This document shows, piece by piece, positions 59,463 to 64,000 of a stretch of 64,000 bases of DNA. The stretch's first letter is position 1; every line of letters starts with the position of its first letter. This DNA is from Schoenoplectus triqueter (taxonomy: Eukaryota; Streptophyta; Magnoliopsida; Poales; Cyperaceae): the NCBI GenBank assembly GCA_964058805.1, contig CAXKVV010000040.1, forward strand, positions 248,001 to 312,000. The letters are read 5' to 3'. The notes under the pieces are model-generated. The model was not told where the DNA came from. It did not search any database and worked only from the letters and a program-made list of their open reading frames with translations. Both the position numbers and the translations under genes were made by a program.

Positions 59463-59862
59463 GTTGGGCTATGGTGCTATGCGTAGCACGGATGACTCCC
59501 GTGTTATGGATCAGTTCTTCATTATCAAAGTGCAAATGGTTGATCCAACCTTACAAAATAATTTTCATATGAATATCTAGATGTAGACTAAATTTCATAT
59601 TTTTAATATTTTTTAACTATTTTTTAAGATAGTTAGAACATCGCTTCTTTTGAATGACTCATAATAATTAAATCAAGTAATTTTCTAACTATCTTAAAAG
59701 ATAGTAAAAAAAAATTCAAAAAATATAAAATTTAGTCTACATCTAGATATTCATATGAAAATTTATTTTGTACGGTTGGATTGACCATTTGCACTTTGAT
59801 AACGAAGAACCAATTCATAACTCGAGAGCAATCCATGCTATGCATAACACCATAGCCTAACT
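59463..59862. mobile_element. MITE family B, complete copy
   Basis: It starts GTTGGGCTATGGTGCTATGC and ends GCATAACACCATAGCCTAAC. The arms mirror each other (TTCATTATCAAAGTGCAAAT against ATTTGCACTTTGATAACGAA). A (TA)n run precedes it; the right side lacks a microsatellite. Confidence 0.8.
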
Positions 59863-61446
59863 CTATTGAAAATAGAAACAAGAGTTCTTACAATAGTAAT
59901 ATATTTTTTTACTCAAAAAATACAATATTAATATAAAATTAGATAATGGTTTCAAATTAAGAAGTTTTCAATAGAGAAGTCCTATTTTTTTTTGTGCGCG
60001 ATAATGTGATTAAAAAAAAATAAAGAACGTTGATTGATTTCTCCTAATGAAATTATGTAGCGTCTCCCATGTGATGTCACACAAAGGGTCTTGATCGTGT
60101 TATTCTATCGAATATTCCAATGTTGATTGATATATAAAGTAAGTCTGTACATATGGCTATTATATCAAGTATACCATCTCTTTGACACGTGATGGAGTTG
60201 ATTAAAACACAAATTCATTGGACGGATATTGGAGGGTTTCCTTTTTAAAAATTATTGTTAGTATGAAATATTGGACAAATATCAGCAAGTGTCTCATTAT
60301 TCACATATCCAACTCATTAAGTGTTTGATTCAGTGAACAAGTGTTTGTATTATAGGAATAACTTGCCATGTGCTTATCAGTATGCGTCTGATTTACAATT
60401 AAAGTATCCAACTAATCAACGTGGTGTCTGATTTTTATTGAAAGGAAGCATCTGAAAAGTAATATATGAATATCGAGTTCTTTGCCCATATTGAAATTTA
60501 ATTTTTGAAACAAACCATAATTGCTGAGGAAATTCGGCTACTTATTAGTGACTTTCTAATTTATCTCTTTAATTATCCAACTTGTTAGCAAGATTTTGAT
60601 TGAGTGAGCAAATGCTTTTAATTGTTATTTTGTGAAGAGCAAACTATATCATCAATCATCATTACTCGACTGATAATTGAATGATAATTTAACAAGGCAG
60701 CAAGTGGTGTTATATTAATTCACATGCTATTGATGGCATATCCAATATAAATTTAATTAGCAAGTAACAACAACGAGATGCTCTTTGTTTTTAAATAAAA
60801 AAAATGACAAATAAACCCTCTCATCTCTCTCCCGTCAGTCTGCCATGTGAGCTCTACAGCAGGCTTCATCGTTGGGTTTCAGTTCCTTTATGGCTAATCA
60901 AATTATTATGATATATTGATAAGTCTTGCTCATCTCTTTGTGACTTCATCCTCTTCAATGAATGTTGTCATATCTAGCCTCTAGAATATATCAACTGCCT
61001 GTCATGTAATATCGTGTTTGTGTTAAGGTTTCCTGATAACTAACTATTAGAATAGAATGTTTCACGCACTAGTTGTATGTAATGCTTAATCTCAGTTTGT
61101 AAATATTTTCTACTTCAGTAGTAGAGTAATCAATCATGGCACGCCAGAATTGTGTTGCTTAATTAATTGTTTTTATTATTTACAGCACCAACTATTAATG
61201 GCCTTGAATGAAATAAATGACTTAAAATTTCCCAGAGTTAATCCCTGATTTATTAAAATTAACCATACATAATCCACAGCATTTCATTTCAGGTTGCAGT
61301 GTAATTGTTAGCATTCAAGCAGACAATCTCTGAGTTCATACAACATATTCAGATGCCCCCGGAATAACAGAGAGCCATAAACTAATTGAACCTTCTATGT
61401 ACAAACAACTACAAAACAAATCCTCAAGCCCCATTTTTTTTTTAAT
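59863..61446. other. Spacer and 3' flank of the nucleobase transporter gene
   Basis: AT-rich. Between 60180 and 60480, loosely repeated phrases built on GTGTCTGATT and ATCCAACTMAT occur. No gene was recognised. At 61188-61260 a short frame after TTTACAG (HQLLMALNEINDLKFPRV) has exon-like borders but no neighbouring exon. Confidence 0.35.
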
Positions 61447-63822
61447 TTAGTAGGAAGGAATGAAACGGCCCATATTGAATGGCAATCCATAGAACTCCTC
61501 GTTTCGGCTGTCACCTCCATAAGTACGAAACGGGGCCCACCACGGCATGCCACGGTCGCGCGCCGCCCCTCTAAATTCCAACGAGTTGTCTAAAATGACG
61601 GCCACGATTAATGCAACTGTCGGTGGGGAGGAGAATGTGGTGTTAATCCAGTCGTTAAACTGCATATAGGAAACAACTATGATTTAACAATTCTAACTAT
61701 ATTATAAATATCACAACACCTAGTATTCCAGTATTGATGCTTAGCCCACAGAAATTTCTTTATTAGTGATTGTAATTACCCCAGCCCCTGGTCATCTTTT
61801 TCTATCCATAAAACAAACATGCGCACCAGACCTAGTGATCCAGAGGGAAACTTGAGCATATAACAAGCAACATACTATCAGTACAGATAGTACATTAGTG
61901 CTTAAGTGCCAAATAGAATCCTAATTTTTTTTAATAAGAAAAGAAAGGCCGAATAGGATAAAAATAATTAACAAACCCATCCAGCTTTGGTGTGGGCAGG
62001 CCCATGCTGAGCTCCTATTGTGTACCGGTTGAAGTATTCTGGAATAGATAATCCAAGGAAGAGCGACACACCAACAATAAAGAGATTCCTCATAGAATTC
62101 ATGTTAGTAAATTGCAAAAGAGAGAGTCCCACCGCCGCTAAAAGCACATAAAAGGAAAATAAATATTGTTAAAATATTTACTTTAAGATTTTTACAATTC
62201 ATTCAAACATATCCAAAGAAAGACTAATGACAAAAACATACCAACAATTCCAAAGAGAATACAATATACTGCAGCAAATATTGGGAAAGGAATTGATGCA
62301 AACAATGCTCCAAATTTGCCTAATAGAAACACAGAATCAGGGTTGTAACTCTGTAGTATATTCTTGAAAATTTTAAATTTACCAAAAAACTTAAAAAGTT
62401 TAGTTTCAACTCCATTGTATTTCAAGAGATTCAAGCTGACAAATGCAAGCTGATACCATCTTGGAAAAATACACTAACCTAAAATGGAGAAAAAGATCAT
62501 GAAACCAGCCGAAATCTGTATAATCCGACGGCTCCCGACACGTGTTGATCCAAGAAGGCCCACATTCTCTCTGTTAAGAGCACACAAAAGTTTGAAAGAA
62601 AATAAATACTTGCATCTATGTCAAACAAAAAAACTTCTATTATTTCTAGCACTAATGATATAGAATTATAGATAACTACAAAATAATAAAATAGTACTCA
62701 CACAGAGACAGAAGAGCCAGTTAAAGTACCACACAACCCATTGAGTAGAAGTCCCAATCCCTGTTTGTTTTTATAAACGAATAAATTAAACATAAGTGGA
62801 ATAACTTTAAGTTGCAATGTATCCTTAGCTAGCCATATTGGTTTTAAAGTTTTGTGGGAAATGCTATGAATAAGCGAAAATGCTTATTGCAATTCTAGGT
62901 CTAACAAGCTGCAGATCTAACTAAATTAAGGAAATAAGAAAGTAACTAGAAAGAAAAAGGAAATGTAATTCCTACTTGGCAGCCAATGCCTCGGCTCAAA
63001 ACAGGTGCTGGCGGTGGAGTTGCACTGGCAAGTCGAGCTGCCGCTTTAAATGCTCCAGTTGACTAAACAAGATATTACGTATAAATATATAAGAGGAAGT
63101 CAAAAACAAAAGAAAGAAAAAAATAAATAAATTGCAAACTCAGTGAAAGAACTTGTTTTGAAATATAAAAAGGGTACCTCCACCATAGAAACTATGACAG
63201 CAGCCATCATGCCAAAACAATGTCCAGCATCAAAGGTTGGTGGACCCCACTGAAGGGGATAAGGAATCTTTATCCTTTCAATAGTTGACCATTATTTAAA
63301 TTCATTAGTTCATAAGATTTGCACAGTTAATATGAAAAAAATTACTTCTACAATAGTTGTTGAAGTAGCCATCACAAATTCAAACATTGAGATGGTACAT
63401 TTCTCTGCATGTACAGGAAGCATTTTGTTGCATATCATTAACACACAGAAACACATTCATTGCAAATTCAGGTTGTTACAAGAATCAATCAAACAAAATG
63501 AAAATATTTAATAAAATAATGCGAACAAAGGTTCTTTGAGAATACTACAGCACTCTAGAACTTCTCAATGGTGAAAGTAGCACAGTAAAATGGATAGTAA
63601 AGGAAACATGATGGACTGGAATGTAATAGAAACTAACCAAGGGGCAGAAGAGATGAGGTTGGCTCGGTCGGTACGACAATTAATCTGGGTATGCAAAGGG
63701 CGGTTATTGTATGCACCACCAGCTGTTAGTATATGAGCATAAACCCATACAAAGGCTATCGATATCAATAGCGCGAACCTCTCCAATATCGGTATGTGTC
63801 TTGCGTAAATCCATTTGAAATA
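61447..63822 (-). CDS. Nucleobase-ascorbate transporter (NAT), C-terminal eight exons; 5' part beyond the window
   Basis: Exons: 63822-63638, 63274-63178, 63062-62976, 62760-62702, 62570-62479, 62319-62242, 62137-61977, 61659-61447. They are in frame throughout and encode the last 323 residues of a protein that is usually about 520-540 long. NATs are membrane carriers of purines, uracil or ascorbate-like substrates. Seen: FVWVYAHILTAGGAYNN, CRTDRANLISSAPW, IPYPLQWGPPTFDAGH, ARLASATPPPAPVLSRGIG, the NAT signature in ENVGLLGSTRVGSRR (E-N-x-G-x4-T-R), FASIPFPIFAAVYC, QFTNMNSMRNLFIVGVSLFL, and the tail ARDRGMPWW...GDSRNEEFYGLPFN. Odd: GIGCQ where relatives have GIGWQ. The paralogue number was not assigned. 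First exons, including the TM1 QH motif, lie right of 64000. Confidence 0.93.
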
Positions 63823-64000
63823 CTAGACAAAAGAAATTACAATAAGGCAAAATTTCAGTATCTTCACATGCACATAAACTTTCAATTGAGTATCATCAGC
63901 TAAAACATACACCTACAACAATCATGCATTTATATTCAATTATTCATATAACAGATAATGTACAACTTAACAGGTCTATGAAAATGAATACAGAAGTTGT
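63823..64000 (-). other. Intron of the NAT gene at the window edge
   Basis: Non-coding sequence upstream of the GTCTAG|TAT acceptor at 63823. No further exon is seen before the window ends. Confidence 0.6.

Noticed and set aside
61188..61260. Short exon-like plus-strand frame after TTTACAG
   Set aside because: No partner exon or recognisable family; 20 codons are expected by chance.

Overview
The window is nuclear DNA of a flowering plant, most likely a eudicot. The genes are split by many GT-AG introns, intergenic DNA is very AT-rich, and the proteins match plant-specific families (STP hexose carriers, shaggy/GSK3 kinases, WRC proteins, NAT carriers). I see no bacterial, viral or organellar organisation. 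Gene models were built by hand from reading frame, splice sites and family resemblance; no alignment or search was run.

Layout, left to right. (1) 1-1.7 kb: 5' end of a minus-strand gene leaving the left edge, with a UAP56-binding-like N-terminus. (2) 3.1-7.9 kb: a complete plus-strand NEDD8-conjugating enzyme gene (RCE1/UBC12) in five coding exons, with a repeat in intron 2. (3) 8.0-8.7 kb: a broken Bet v 1/MLP-like gene. (4) 10.0-15.2 kb: a complete minus-strand STP14-like sugar transporter, six coding exons, MITE in intron 1. (5) 16.9-17.7 kb: a MITE and a half tRNA-Tyr relic. (6) 18.1-21.8 kb: a complete minus-strand shaggy-like (BIN2-type) kinase, 12 coding exons. (7) 22-33 kb: repeat territory, with a long AT-rich tandem array, a decayed Gypsy gag, LTR pieces, and a 1.93-kb hAT-like element with a perfect 8-bp target duplication and a Copia 3' end inside it. 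(8) 33.7-39.8 kb: a seven-exon minus-strand gene for a lysine-rich protein ending in a WRC zinc motif, with an internal segmental duplication. (9) 40-52.6 kb: MITEs, an ankyrin-gene relic and a pair of about 1.5-kb direct repeats. (10) 52.7-55.2 kb: a small SAM-domain gene with LINE-like DNA upstream. (11) 55.9-60 kb: a Gypsy protease relic and a train of microsatellite-flanked inverted-repeat elements. (12) 61.4-64 kb: the 3' two-thirds of a minus-strand nucleobase-ascorbate transporter.

The genes do not form a pathway. They are independent housekeeping or signalling genes separated by transposon debris. The most interesting features are a family of inverted-repeat elements whose ends merge into (TA)n/(GA)n microsatellites, and the WRC gene, where an exon duplication was followed by loss of one splice acceptor with an in-frame AG available downstream. 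I found no convincing new multi-gene system.
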